From SCTD01 sp963784675 (GTDB lineage Bacteria > Actinomycetota > Actinomycetes > Mycobacteriales > SCTD01), in NCBI GenBank assembly GCA_963784675.1, contig CAWASE010000003.1, forward strand, positions 16,514-80,513: a stretch of DNA of 64,000 nt. Direction: 5' to 3'. This document shows positions 43,825 through 52,864 of this stretch, piece by piece; the stretch's first letter is position 1, and each line of letters starts with the position of its first letter. The position numbers and the translations under genes are program-made. The notes below the pieces were generated by a model that was not told where the DNA came from, did not search any database, and saw only the letters and a list, made by a program, of their open reading frames with translations.

Positions 43825-45833
43825 CGGCGCTGCAGTGCGTGCTCGTGGCGAACCGTGGCGAGATCGCCCGCCGCGTCTTCGCGACCGCCAGGGCCATGGG
43901 GATGCGCACCGTCGCCGTCTACTCCGACGCCGATGCCGACGCGCCGTTCGTCGCCGAGGCGGACCTGGCGGTGCGCCTGCCGGGCAGCGCTGCGCACGAG
44001 ACCTATCTGCGCGGCGACCTGATCGTCGCCGCCGCGCTCGCGGCCGGCGCCGACTGCATCCACCCGGGCTACGGGTTCCTCTCCGAGAACGCCGAGTTCG
44101 CCCGAGCCGTCGCTGCTTCGGGTCTGGTCTTCATCGGACCCTCGCCGGCAGCGATCGAGGCGATGGGCAGCAAGATCGCGGCCAAGGCTCTGATGTCCGC
44201 CGCGGGGGTGCCGACCCTGCCCAGCGTCGAGGCGACGGGTCTGGACGACGACGCCCTGCTCGCCGCGGCCGCCGACATCGGCTATCCGGTGCTGGTCAAG
44301 GCGTCCTTCGGCGGCGGCGGACGCGGCATGCGCGGCGTGACTGCTCCCGCCGACCTGGTGCCGGCCGTCCGCAGCGCCGAGCGCGAGGCCGCCTCGGCGT
44401 TCGGTGACGGGACCGTGTTCCTGGAGAAGCTGCTGGAACGGGCGCGCCATGTCGAGGTGCAGGTGTTCGGCGACACGCACGGGCACACCGTCGCCCTGTT
44501 CGAGCGCGAGTGCTCGATCCAGCGGCGCCACCAGAAGGTGATCGAGGAGGCGCCCTCCCCCGCCGTCGACGACGCGCTGCGCACCCGCCTGCACGAGGCC
44601 GCCGTCCGGGCGGCGACGGCGCTCGCGTACGTCGGTGCGGGCACGGTCGAGTTCCTGCTCACCGAGGACGGCGACTTCTTCTTCCTGGAGGTCAACACCC
44701 GGCTGCAGGTCGAGCACCCCGTCACCGAGGCCGTCACCGGGCTGGACCTGGTGCGGCTCCAGATCGAGGTCGCCGCGGGTCGCGCGCTGCCCGTCGAGGC
44801 GCTGACGCCGACCCGGTCCGGGCACGCCGTGCAGGTCCGGCTCTACGCCGAGGACCCGGCGCACGACTACCTCCCGCAGGCCGGCCGGCTCGACGCGGTC
44901 GAGCTGCCGGCGAGCGTCGCCTTCGGCCGCTGGTCCGGCCCGGGCGTGCGGCTGGACAGCGCCGTCGAGAGCGGCTCGCTGGTCGGGGTGCACTACGACC
45001 CCATGCTCGCCAAGGTGATCGCGTGGGCGCCCGACCGGGCCCAGGCGTGCGCCCTGCTGACCGACGCGCTGCGCCGTGCGCGGCTGCACGGCCTGATCAC
45101 CAACCGCGACCTGCTCGTCGGCGTGCTCACGCATCCGGAGTTCCTGGCCGGCGCCACCGACACCGGCTTCCTGGAGCGGCACGGTGTCGCGGCGCTGGCC
45201 GCGCACGACCGCACCGGGGCGGCGCTGCACGCCGTCGCTGCCGCGCTGGCCGGCGCGCACCTGCGGCGGACGACGGCGCACGCCCTCGCGCTGCTCCCGT
45301 CCGGCTGGCGCAACAACCCCACCCAGCCCCAGACGACCCGCTTCGACACCGCCGAGGTCGCTTACACGCTGCACGGGGGAACGCTGACCGCGACCGTCGA
45401 CGACGAACCGATCGAGATGGAGCTGGACGGCGTGCAGCAGCACGACGACGCCCACCTCGACGTGCTGCTGGGGTGGCGCGGCCTGCGCGTCCCGGTGGCC
45501 GTGCACTGCGTCGACGACCGGGTGCACGTCGACAGCCCGTTCGGCTGGGACAGCTTCCGGGAGCTGCCGCGCTTCGTCGCGCCGTCGGCCCGCATCGACC
45601 CGGGATCGCTGGTGGCGGCACTACCCGGCACCGTCACGACCGTGCCGGTGCGCGTCGGCGACCGCGTGGAGGCCGGCCAGGTGCTGCTGGTGCTGGAGGC
45701 GATGAAGATGGAGCACCCGGTGGTGGCCCCGGCCGCCGGGGTGCTGGAGAGCCTGAACGTCACGGTCGGCGTGCAGGTCGAGACCGGAGCGATGCTGGCC
45801 GTCGTCGCACCGGCCGACCAGGAGCCGACATGA
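43821..45833 (+). CDS. acyl-CoA carboxylase alpha subunit (biotin carboxylase + BCCP)
   Basis: The 670-aa protein starts at GTG 43821 within the beta-subunit stop. It contains a biotin carboxylase (VLVANRGEIARRVF, HPGYGFLSENAEFA, ATP-grasp loop FGGGGRGMRG, ERECSIQRRHQKVIEEAPSP, FLEVNTRLQVEHPVTE), a BT-like linker, and a C-terminal biotinyl domain with EAMKMEH, biotinylated Lys at about 629. It activates bicarbonate for the beta subunit. Order beta-alpha-hydratase, with TIGR03084 upstream, resembles methylcrotonyl- and geranyl-CoA carboxylase clusters (leucine or acyclic terpene breakdown). Confidence 0.92.
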   Translation: MTALQCVLVANRGEIARRVFATARAMGMRTVAVYSDADADAPFVAEADLAVRLPGSAAHETYLRGDLIVAAALAAGADCIHPGYGFLSENAEFARAVAASGLVFIGPSPAAIEAMGSKIAAKALMSAAGVPTLPSVEATGLDDDALLAAAADIGYPVLVKASFGGGGRGMRGVTAPADLVPAVRSAEREAASAFGDGTVFLEKLLERARHVEVQVFGDTHGHTVALFERECSIQRRHQKVIEEAPSPAVDDALRTRLHEAAVRAATALAYVGAGTVEFLLTEDGDFFFLEVNTRLQVEHPVTEAVTGLDLVRLQIEVAAGRALPVEALTPTRSGHAVQVRLYAEDPAHDYLPQAGRLDAVELPASVAFGRWSGPGVRLDSAVESGSLVGVHYDPMLAKVIAWAPDRAQACALLTDALRRARLHGLITNRDLLVGVLTHPEFLAGATDTGFLERHGVAALAAHDRTGAALHAVAAALAGAHLRRTTAHALALLPSGWRNNPTQPQTTRFDTAEVAYTLHGGTLTATVDDEPIEMELDGVQQHDDAHLDVLLGWRGLRVPVAVHCVDDRVHVDSPFGWDSFRELPRFVAPSARIDPGSLVAALPGTVTTVPVRVGDRVEAGQVLLVLEAMKMEHPVVAPAAGVLESLNVTVGVQVETGAMLAVVAPADQEPT

Positions 45834-46609
45834 CCACGCCCTACGTCCGGAGCGAGCGTGACGGCGCGACGGCGGTCGTGACGCTGGACTCCCCGCACAA
45901 CCGCAACGCGCTGTCGCGCCGCCTGCTCGCCGAGCTGCACGGCGCCCTGACCGGTGCGCTGGCCGACGACGGGGTGCGGGTCGTGGTGCTGACCGGCGCC
46001 GGACCGGTCTTCTGCTCCGGCGCCGACCTGAAGGAGGCGCGCGAGGCGGGTGCCGGCGCGGCCGCGCCCGGCATGGCGCAGGTGCTGGCGCTCCTGCTGG
46101 CGGCGCCCAAGCCCGTCGTGGCCCGCGTGAACGGCACGGCGCGGGCCGGCGGGCTCGGGCTGCTGGCGGCGTGCGACCTCGCCGTCGCACCCGACACCGC
46201 GACGTTCGCCTTCAGCGAGGTCCGGCTCGGGCTGGTGCCGGCGATCATCGCCGTGCCCTGCCTGCGTCGCATGGACCGTCAGGCCGCCCGCGAGCTGTTC
46301 CTCACCGGCGCCCCCTTCGACGCCGCCCGCGCGGTGCAGGTCGGGCTGCTCGACCGCTCCGTCCCGGCCGCGGACCTCGATGAGGCCGTCGCCGCGTGGA
46401 CGGCCGACCTCGCCCTGGGCGCCCCGCAGGCGCTCGCGCTGGTCAAGGGCATGCTGCGCGACCTCCCGGGCCCCGACCTCGCCGCCGACCTGGACGCGAT
46501 GACGGCGCTGTCGCGGGAACGGTTCGCCTCCGCCGAGGCGGCCGAGGGCGTCGCCGCGCTCTTGGACCGGCGGCTGCCCGCCTGGGCTCCGGGCGCTCCC
46601 GACCGCTGA
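45830..46609 (+). CDS. enoyl-CoA hydratase/isomerase
   Basis: The 259-aa protein starts at ATG 45830, overlapping the carboxylase stop. It is a crotonase: VTLDSPHNRNALSRRLLAEL, the oxyanion loop FCSGADLKEA, and the second oxyanion region NGTARAGGLGLLAACDLAVA with FAFSEVRLGLVPAII. Conserved catalytic Glu positions: FAFSEVRLG supplies one. Its likely role is hydration of the carboxylated enoyl-CoA made by the preceding enzyme (methylglutaconyl-CoA or a terpenoid homologue). Confidence 0.87.
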   Translation: MTTPYVRSERDGATAVVTLDSPHNRNALSRRLLAELHGALTGALADDGVRVVVLTGAGPVFCSGADLKEAREAGAGAAAPGMAQVLALLLAAPKPVVARVNGTARAGGLGLLAACDLAVAPDTATFAFSEVRLGLVPAIIAVPCLRRMDRQAARELFLTGAPFDAARAVQVGLLDRSVPAADLDEAVAAWTADLALGAPQALALVKGMLRDLPGPDLAADLDAMTALSRERFASAEAAEGVAALLDRRLPAWAPGAPDR

Positions 46610-46612
46610 CGC

Positions 46613-47515
46613 TCAGCCCAGGCCGGCGATCCAGGTGGCGAGCACCGCGCCCACCTGCTCGCCGCGGTCCTCCTGCACGAAGTGCCCCCCGCCGGCGATC
46701 GTCGTGTGCGGCTGGCCCTTCGTCCCGGGGATGCGGGCCAGCAGCACCCGGTCGCCACCGCCGGTGATGGGGTCGCTGTCGGAGAACGCGCACAGGAAAG
46801 GCTTGTCGAAGGCCTCCAGCACCGCCCAGGCGGCGTCCTGGGCCGGCGTCGCAGGGTCGTCCAGCGTCTGCGGGATGAGCAGCGGGAAGACCCGCGCACC
46901 CGCCTTGTAGGAGGCGTCCGGGAACGGCGCCTCGTAGGCCGCGGCGACGTCGTCGGGCAGCCCGTCGGCGCAGCCGGAGGTCACCAGGAAGCCGATCGGC
47001 AGGTCGGGCGTCGCCTGCACGAACGCCTTGAACCGCTGCCAGGTCTCGCCCATCGAGCGGGTGCCGTCGGGCAGGCCGGTGTTGGACGCGCAGACGGCGC
47101 GGAACCGCTCCGGGTTCTCGGCCACCAGACGGAGCCCGACCAGACCTCCCCAGTCCTGGCCGAACAGCACCACGTCGGTGAGTCCGAGCTGGTCGAACAG
47201 CGCGTCCCGCATCCATTCGACGTGGCGGGCATAGGTGTAGTCGGCCTCCTGCGTCGGCTTGTCCGACCGACCGAAGCCGACCAGGTCCGGCGCGACGACG
47301 CGCAGCCCGGCCTCGAGCAGCACCGGGACCACCTTGCGGTACAGAAAGCTCCAGGTCGGCTCGCCGTGCAGCAGCAGCACCACCTGCGCGTCGCGCGGCC
47401 CCTCGTCCAGCACCGCGACCCGCAGCCCGTCCGCCGTCTGGACGTAGGTCGGCTCCCACGGGAAGCCGGGCAGGTCGCGGAACCGGTCGTCGGGCGTGCG
47501 CAGGGTCTCCATCAC
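46613..47515 (-). CDS. haloalkane dehalogenase (HLD-I-like)
   Basis: The 300-aa protein is an alpha/beta hydrolase with LHGEPTWSFLYR (the oxyanion Glu52/Trp55 block), PDLVGFGRSDKP, nucleophile Asp121 with halide-binding Trp122 in GQDWGG, Trp159 as a possible second halide ligand, catalytic acid Asp248 in FSDSDP and His278 in GGGHFVQED. An acid after strand 7 and length near 300 fit subfamily I (DhlA/DhmA). It would cleave C-halogen bonds by hydrolysis in the cytoplasm. It is convergent with the hydratase gene. A native substrate is not evident. Confidence 0.87.
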   Translation of the reverse strand: MMETLRTPDDRFRDLPGFPWEPTYVQTADGLRVAVLDEGPRDAQVVLLLHGEPTWSFLYRKVVPVLLEAGLRVVAPDLVGFGRSDKPTQEADYTYARHVEWMRDALFDQLGLTDVVLFGQDWGGLVGLRLVAENPERFRAVCASNTGLPDGTRSMGETWQRFKAFVQATPDLPIGFLVTSGCADGLPDDVAAAYEAPFPDASYKAGARVFPLLIPQTLDDPATPAQDAAWAVLEAFDKPFLCAFSDSDPITGGGDRVLLARIPGTKGQPHTTIAGGGHFVQEDRGEQVGAVLATWIAGLG

Positions 47516-47713
47516 GCGACCGTAGCCGCCGGCCCGACCCGGTCGCCGGCGCGGGCCAAGACGCCGTGCAGGTCCGGCCCTGACCGGGACCGCGACCCCA
47601 GCTGCGCCCGTCTCCCACCAGAGCTGTCACACGATCGTCACGTTGTCGGCGGCAGGAGACGGTGGCCGGCCGCGGAACCCCAACCTCATCCGCCTGAGCG
47701 CTTGGAGCCCCGC

Positions 47714-49687
47714 GTGAGCCACCCACCCCGTCCGACCGACGAGCCGCAGCTGCTGTCCCGTCGGGCGGTCCTGCGGGCCGCCGGCCTGTCCGCGGGTGTG
47801 CTGGCCGCCTCGACCGTCCTGCCCGCGGGTACCGCGCAGGCGCTGGCCGCCGCTGCCCCGCAGGCTGTCGCCGCGCCCGAGCCGTGGCGCATCGCCCGGG
47901 TCTCGGCCGCCGGTCCGCGACGTGCCGTGCTGCTCGCCAACTTCGACGACACGCACAACGTCTTCGCCGACGGCGACGTCGAGATCCTGCTCTGGCCCGG
48001 CGACCTGGCTCGGCTCGACCAGACCGGTCTGCGGTACGAGATCACCGTGCCCGACGTGATGGCCCGCGACCGTGCGCTGGAGGCGGACGCCGTCCCCCGT
48101 TCGCAGGTGCCCCTGCGCGCACAGCCCGGTGAGACCACCGATGCGACCTACCGGCAGCTGGCCGACTTCGAGCGGGACATGCGCGCCCTCGTGACCCGCT
48201 TTCCCACGCAGGCCCGACTGCTGGCCCTGCCGAACAAGACCCTGGTGGGTCGCACCGTCTACGGCATCGAGATCTGCGACGACGTCACCCGTGAGGACGG
48301 GCGTCCGGTGTTCTACAACGACGGGTGCCACCACGCCCGCGAGTGGCCCGCCGCCGAGGTGCCGATGATGTGGGCCTACGACCTGCTCGAGGCCACCGAC
48401 GCGCGCATGCTCGCCATCCGGGCCAACGTCCGCAACATCATCGTCCCGGTCGTGAACGTCGACGGGTTCGAGTACTCGCGGGCGAGCCCCGACAGCACGC
48501 AGGAAGACGTCGCCGAGGAGACCGGCCTGCTCGGCGTCGGAAACGGCAACGCCGGCTACTGGCGCAAGAACCTCCGCAGCTTCAACTCCGACTCGACCGG
48601 CTCGTCGCTGACCCGCGACCCGTCGGCGTACGGCGTCGACAACAACCGCAACTACTCCTTCAGCTGGGGCGACGACCAGGGCGGGTCCTCGGGCTCGATG
48701 ACCTCGCAGACCTACCGCGGACCGGCCCCGCTGACCGAGGCCGAGAACCTCAACACCACCGCCATCCACAAGGGCCGCATGTGCACGGCCATGATCAGCC
48801 ACCACACCTCCGGCGACCTCATCCTGTGGGCCTGGGGCGACACCGCGGCCGACGCCCCCGACAACGACCTGCTCGAGGGCCTGGGTCGGCGGATGGCCAC
48901 CCTGAACACCTACGTCCCGCAGAAGAACATCGACCTCTACGTCACGACCGGCACGGCCTCGGACTACGTCTACGGCATCACCGGCTCGATCTCCTACACC
49001 TTCGAGCACGCGGGCAGCAGCTTCCACCCGCCGTACGCCCAGACGGTGCCGGCCATGTACGCCCGCAACCGCGAGGCGATGATGATCCTCGCCGAGCAGA
49101 TGTGCCTGGAGCCGGCCCTGCGGCCCAGCACCCCGCTGCCCGTGCCCAAGAGCAACGGCAGCGACGGCGTCGCTCCCGACATCGACCCGACCAGGTTGAA
49201 CCACTGCATCCTCGTCGGTCGCACCACCACGGTCGACGGCATCCCCGTGCAGGGCCGCATCCGGCTCACCAAGACCTTCAAGACGCTGCTGTGGAAGGAG
49301 GGCGACGGCACTGCCCCCGGCGGCCTGCGGGAGGTCACCGAGACCATCGACGTCGGCATCGACACCGCGCCGGACGGCACGTTCCGCTGGAGCGTCAACC
49401 CGTCCACACGGCCGAAGCAGACCGCCGCCGGGCTCACCGAGTCCTACCTGATGTTCTCCTCCTCGCCGGACCCGCGCGCGCCCAAGACCGACACCCGCTC
49501 GATCACGATCGCCCGGGGTGAGATCCAGCAGCTGGGTGACGTCGTGCTGTCCGACGCGGCACCCCCGGCCGTGGTCCCCGAGGTGCCGCTGGTCGCCGCG
49601 CTGCCGGTCGCCGCGGCGCTCGTCGGGGCCGGGGTCTGGGCGGCCCAGCGGGCCGGCGCGGCCCACGACGCCGCCGTGCCCGGCTAG
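47714..49687 (+). CDS. Tat-exported M14 zinc carboxypeptidase
   Basis: The start is GTG 47714 (657 aa). A twin-arginine signal SRRAVLRAAGLSAGVLAASTV precedes the mature protein. The M14 domain (about 150-470) has the zinc motif CHHAREWPAAEVPMMW (H-x-x-E), VVNVDGFEYSR, VDNNRNYSFSW, the third ligand ISHHTSGDLILWAWGD and the catalytic Glu in ISYTFEHAGSSFHPPY. A beta-sandwich-like segment and a terminal membrane helix (VPLVAALPVAAALVGAGVWAAQ) follow. It would act as a cell-surface peptidase. An upstream gap of 198 bases separates it from the divergent dehalogenase gene. Confidence 0.87.
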   Translation: MSHPPRPTDEPQLLSRRAVLRAAGLSAGVLAASTVLPAGTAQALAAAAPQAVAAPEPWRIARVSAAGPRRAVLLANFDDTHNVFADGDVEILLWPGDLARLDQTGLRYEITVPDVMARDRALEADAVPRSQVPLRAQPGETTDATYRQLADFERDMRALVTRFPTQARLLALPNKTLVGRTVYGIEICDDVTREDGRPVFYNDGCHHAREWPAAEVPMMWAYDLLEATDARMLAIRANVRNIIVPVVNVDGFEYSRASPDSTQEDVAEETGLLGVGNGNAGYWRKNLRSFNSDSTGSSLTRDPSAYGVDNNRNYSFSWGDDQGGSSGSMTSQTYRGPAPLTEAENLNTTAIHKGRMCTAMISHHTSGDLILWAWGDTAADAPDNDLLEGLGRRMATLNTYVPQKNIDLYVTTGTASDYVYGITGSISYTFEHAGSSFHPPYAQTVPAMYARNREAMMILAEQMCLEPALRPSTPLPVPKSNGSDGVAPDIDPTRLNHCILVGRTTTVDGIPVQGRIRLTKTFKTLLWKEGDGTAPGGLREVTETIDVGIDTAPDGTFRWSVNPSTRPKQTAAGLTESYLMFSSSPDPRAPKTDTRSITIARGEIQQLGDVVLSDAAPPAVVPEVPLVAALPVAAALVGAGVWAAQRAGAAHDAAVPG

Positions 49688-49708
49688 CGTCCAGGCCCGG
49701 CGCAGACG

Positions 49709-50824
49709 TCACGCCGGCGCGAAGCGCAGGATGCGGTCGTCGTCACGGCCCGGGTCGCCCCGGCCGTCGGTGTTGGACGTCGCCACCCAGAGGCTGCCGT
49801 CGGCCGCCGCAGCCACGGTCCGGACGCGACCGAGGGTGCCCTGCAGCTCGGGGACGGGGGTGCCCGTCCCGCCGGAGCCGTCCAGCGGCACCGCCCAGAC
49901 CCGCCGACCCCGCAAGGCGGCGACGTACAGCGTGTCGCCCACGATCGCGGCCCCGGACGGGGACGCCTCCGAGGTGCTCCAGGTGACCAGCGGGTTGGTG
50001 TAGCGGCCGGCTGCGGTGTCGCCGGACCCCTCGACGACCGGCCAGCCGTAGTTCTTGCCGGGCTCGATCCGGTTCACCTCGTCAACGGTGTTCTGGCCGA
50101 ACTCGTCGGCGAACATGCGCCCCTGGGCGTCCCAGGCGAAACCCTGCACGTTGCGGTGCCCGTAGCTCCAGACCGGTGAGCCGGGGAAGGGGTTGTCGGC
50201 CGGCACGCTGCCGTCGGCCTCGATGCGCAGGATCTTGCCGTTCAGGTCTTCCCTGTCCTGCGCCGCGCCCTTCTCGCCGGCGTCGCCGGTACCGATGTAG
50301 AGCCTGCCGTCCGGGCCGAAGCCGATCCGGCCGCCGTTGTGGATGCTCGCGCGGCTGATGCCGTCCAGCACCACCTCCGGCGTGCGCACCGCCCCGACGG
50401 TGAAGCGCACGACGCGGTTGTCGTCGCGGCTGGTCAGGTAGGCGTAGACGTAGCCGTCCTGGCCGTAGGTCGGCGCCACGGCGAGGCCGAGCAGCCCGCC
50501 CTCACCGTCGTGGCGCACGCCCGGCACGGTGCCGAGCTCGACCGGCTCGCCGCCGGCCGCAGGCACCCGCAGCACCCGGCCGCTGTCGCGCTCGGAGACC
50601 AGGGCGTCGCCGTCGGGCAGGAAGGCCAGGCCCCAGGGCACCGACAGGCCGGACGCGATCGTGGTCGCTGCGCCAAAGCTGATCTGCCCGGCTGCCGGGC
50701 TCGCCGCAGGAGATGCCCCCGACGACCTCGCCACGGACGTCGCGGACGACGGACCCGGCGCACCGTCCCCGCAGCCGGCGAGGACGAGCAGCACCGACCC
50801 GGCGAGCGCGACGCGACGGCGCAC
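49709..50824 (-). CDS. PQQ-type soluble aldose sugar dehydrogenase lipoprotein
   Basis: The start is GTG 50824, six bases after GGGAGG; 371 aa. Lipobox VLAGC, a Ser/Pro spacer, then the GSDH six-bladed propeller: VPWGLAFLPDGDALVSERDSGRV, GEGGLLGLAVAPTYGQDGYVYAYLTS, SIHNGGRIGFGPDGRLYIGTGDAG, WSYGHRNVQGFAWD and EVNRIEPGKNYGWP. These carry the PQQ and Ca contacts of Asd-like enzymes. It would oxidise aldoses outside the cell, given PQQ uptake or synthesis, which I cannot see here. Confidence 0.87.
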   Translation of the reverse strand: MRRRVALAGSVLLVLAGCGDGAPGPSSATSVARSSGASPAASPAAGQISFGAATTIASGLSVPWGLAFLPDGDALVSERDSGRVLRVPAAGGEPVELGTVPGVRHDGEGGLLGLAVAPTYGQDGYVYAYLTSRDDNRVVRFTVGAVRTPEVVLDGISRASIHNGGRIGFGPDGRLYIGTGDAGEKGAAQDREDLNGKILRIEADGSVPADNPFPGSPVWSYGHRNVQGFAWDAQGRMFADEFGQNTVDEVNRIEPGKNYGWPVVEGSGDTAAGRYTNPLVTWSTSEASPSGAAIVGDTLYVAALRGRRVWAVPLDGSGGTGTPVPELQGTLGRVRTVAAAADGSLWVATSNTDGRGDPGRDDDRILRFAPA

Positions 50825-50948
50825 AGCAGACCTCCCACGAGAAGGCGGACGGTGCGGCGTGGTCGCAGCCGCCCGACAGGACCGGCACGCGGCCTGCCAC
50901 CATTCCGACGGCCACCCCATCCGCTTCGTTCCCGCCCGGGAGGTCCCG

Positions 50949-50969
50949 ATGACCAGCCCCCGGCTGTGA
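50949..50969 (+). other. six-codon leader ORF before crcB
   Basis: ATG ACC AGC CCC CGG CTG TGA (MTSPRL) is preceded by GGGAGG, the best ribosome site in this gap, and its stop overlaps the crcB GTG by 4 bases (GTGA). Ribosomes would translate the leader and restart at crcB. No fluoride riboswitch consensus is visible here. Confidence 0.5.
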
Positions 50970-51346
50970 GCGTGCGCACCCGCACGCTGCTGCTCGTGGC
51001 CGCGGGCGGCGCCCTCGGCACGCTCCTGCGGCTGGCGGCCACGGCGGGCGAGAGCGACGGCGTGCCCTGGAGCACGCTGCTGGTGAACCTCGCCGGCGCG
51101 TTCGGCCTCGGCGTGCTCGTCGCGGTGCTCGCCGCCCGGGACGATCGCGCAGCCCTGCGCCTGGTCGTCGGCGCCGGCCTGTTCGGGGCCTTGACCACCT
51201 GGTCGGGGCTGGCCGTCCAGACGGTCCTGCTCGTGCGCGACGGGCGGGCCGCCACCGGCGCGCTCTACCTGCTGCTGAACCTGGCGGGCGGGGTGCTGGC
51301 GGCCGTCGCCGGGCTCCGGCTCGGCCGCCCGCGGGCCGCCGCGTGA
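50966..51346 (+). CDS. crcB: CrcB/Fluc fluoride channel subunit 1
   Basis: The 126-aa protein starts at GTG 50966. It has four hydrophobic spans, the NLAGAFGLG motif after span 2 (Asn lining the pore), and GLFGALTTWSGLAVQTV, a divergent version of the GGxTTFSTF box. Fluc channels are dual-topology dimers exporting fluoride passively. Split pairs of unequal subunits are common in Gram-positive bacteria, and the second subunit follows with a GTGA overlap. Confidence 0.85.
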   Translation: MSVRTRTLLLVAAGGALGTLLRLAATAGESDGVPWSTLLVNLAGAFGLGVLVAVLAARDDRAALRLVVGAGLFGALTTWSGLAVQTVLLVRDGRAATGALYLLLNLAGGVLAAVAGLRLGRPRAAA

Positions 51347-51717
51347 GCCCGGACCTGGTCGCCGGCGTCGCTGCCGCGGGGGCGGCCGGCGCCGCCTGCC
51401 GCTACCTGCTGGACCTCGCGGTCGTGGCCCGACACCCAGCCCGGCCGCTGGCGGGGGTGCTGGTGGTCAACGTCCTCGGCAGCCTGCTGCTGGGGCTGCT
51501 GACCGGGCTGGTGCTGTTCCACGACGTCGACGACGCGTGGACCACCGTGCTGGGCACCGGCTTCTGCGGTGGCTTCACGACGTTCTCGACCGTGCTCGTG
51601 AGCGTCGTGGTCGAGGCCACGACGCACAGCGCCCGCGCCGCTGCGCGACACCTGGCCGTGACCGCGGTCGCGACGCTGCTGGCGGCGACCGCCGGGCTGC
51701 TGCTCGCCTCGCTCTGA
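51343..51717 (+). CDS. crcB: CrcB/Fluc fluoride channel subunit 2
   Basis: The 124-aa protein starts at GTG 51343, overlapping subunit 1. It has four spans, NVLGSLLLG for the pore Asn and the canonical GFCGGFTTFSTVLVSVV box. It is closer to the canonical Fluc consensus than subunit 1, so the pair probably makes an antiparallel heterodimer. It is convergent with the racemase gene, with 4 bases between stops. Confidence 0.88.
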   Translation: MSPDLVAGVAAAGAAGAACRYLLDLAVVARHPARPLAGVLVVNVLGSLLLGLLTGLVLFHDVDDAWTTVLGTGFCGGFTTFSTVLVSVVVEATTHSARAAARHLAVTAVATLLAATAGLLLASL

Positions 51718-51721
51718 GCGC

Positions 51722-52816
51722 TCACAGCCCCCAGTCGGCGCGGACCGCGTCGAGATCGGTGCCGACCGGTCGCGGCCGACCGGGCAGGACGGTCGGGGTC
51801 CGTGAGAAGCGCGGCGCCGGGGCCGCCTGCGGCACCCCGTCGACGACGACATAGGTGCCGCGCGCCGCCAGGTGCGGCTCGTCCGCGGCCTCGGCCAGCT
51901 CGATCACCGGGGTCAGGCAGGCGTCGACGCCCTCGAACACGGCCGTCCACTCGTCGCGGGTCCGTCGCACGATCGCGCCGGCCAGCGCGGCACGCAGCAC
52001 CGGCCACCTGTCCATCTCGAGCTGGCCGGGCAGCGCCTGCTCGTCCAGGCCCAGACCGGCGAGCATCGCCGTCCAGAACTGCGGCTCGATGGCGCCGACC
52101 GCGACGTAACGCCCGTCGGCGCAGACGTAGGTGTCGTAGAACGGCGCGCCGCCGTCGAGGATGTTCGTGCCGCGCTCGTCCCACCAGGTGCCCTGCGACC
52201 GGAAGGACCACAGCATCTGGCTCAGCACGGCGACGCCGTCGACCATGGCTGCGTCGACGACCTGCCCGCGTCCGGAGCGGCTGCGCTCGTGCAGCGCGGC
52301 CAGCACGCCGACGACCAGCAGCATCGAGCCGCCGCCGAAGTCGGCCACCAGGTTCAGCGGCGGGACCGGCGACTCGCCGGCGCGGCCGATCGCCGACAGC
52401 ACGCCCGTCAGGCCCAGGTAGTTCAGGTCGTGCCCGGCGCGGGGGGCCAGCGGTCCGTCCTGCCCCCAGCCGGTGACCCGGCCGTAGACCAGCCCGGGGT
52501 TGCGCCGCCAGCAGTCCTCCGGGCCGAGCCCGAGCCGCTCGGTGACGCCGGGACGCAGGCCCTCGACGAGCACGTCGGCGCGCTCGGCCAGCGACAGCAC
52601 CAGCTCGAGCCCGTCGGCGGACTTCAGGTCCGCGGTGACCGACCGTCGGCCCCTGCGCAGCAGGTCGCGCTCCGGGTCGCCCAGCGCGAACCCACCCACC
52701 GGACGGTCGACGCGCACGACGTCCGCTCCCAGGTCCGCCAGGATCATCGCCGCGTGCGGGCACGGTCCGAGCCCGGCCATCTCGACGACCCGGAGGCCCT
52801 CCAGCGGTCCTGCCAC
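51722..52816 (-). CDS. alpha-methylacyl-CoA racemase-like CoA transferase III family
   Basis: The long open frame extends to 53941, but the start is GTG 52816 with GGGGGAG just upstream; 364 aa. Markers are PLEGLRVVEMAGLGPCPHAAMILADLGADVVRVDRP, AGHDLNYLGLTGVLSAIGRAG, PPLNLVADFGGGSMLLVVGVL and GAIEPQFW. GHDLNY and the FGGGSM stretch are typical of AMACR/MCR within CaiB/BaiF. It would epimerise 2-methylacyl-CoA thioesters, as needed for branched-chain or steroid side-chain beta-oxidation, which fits the dehydrogenases elsewhere in the window. Confidence 0.87.
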   Translation of the reverse strand: MAGPLEGLRVVEMAGLGPCPHAAMILADLGADVVRVDRPVGGFALGDPERDLLRRGRRSVTADLKSADGLELVLSLAERADVLVEGLRPGVTERLGLGPEDCWRRNPGLVYGRVTGWGQDGPLAPRAGHDLNYLGLTGVLSAIGRAGESPVPPLNLVADFGGGSMLLVVGVLAALHERSRSGRGQVVDAAMVDGVAVLSQMLWSFRSQGTWWDERGTNILDGGAPFYDTYVCADGRYVAVGAIEPQFWTAMLAGLGLDEQALPGQLEMDRWPVLRAALAGAIVRRTRDEWTAVFEGVDACLTPVIELAEAADEPHLAARGTYVVVDGVPQAAPAPRFSRTPTVLPGRPRPVGTDLDAVRADWGL

Positions 52817-52864
52817 GTCTCCCCCTGTTGTCTCGGTGCGGGTGCAGCGTGGCAGTCTGCCCGG

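Noticed and set aside
50824..50966. Fluoride riboswitch before crcB
   Set aside because: I looked for the crcB-motif core and found no match in this 142-bp gap.
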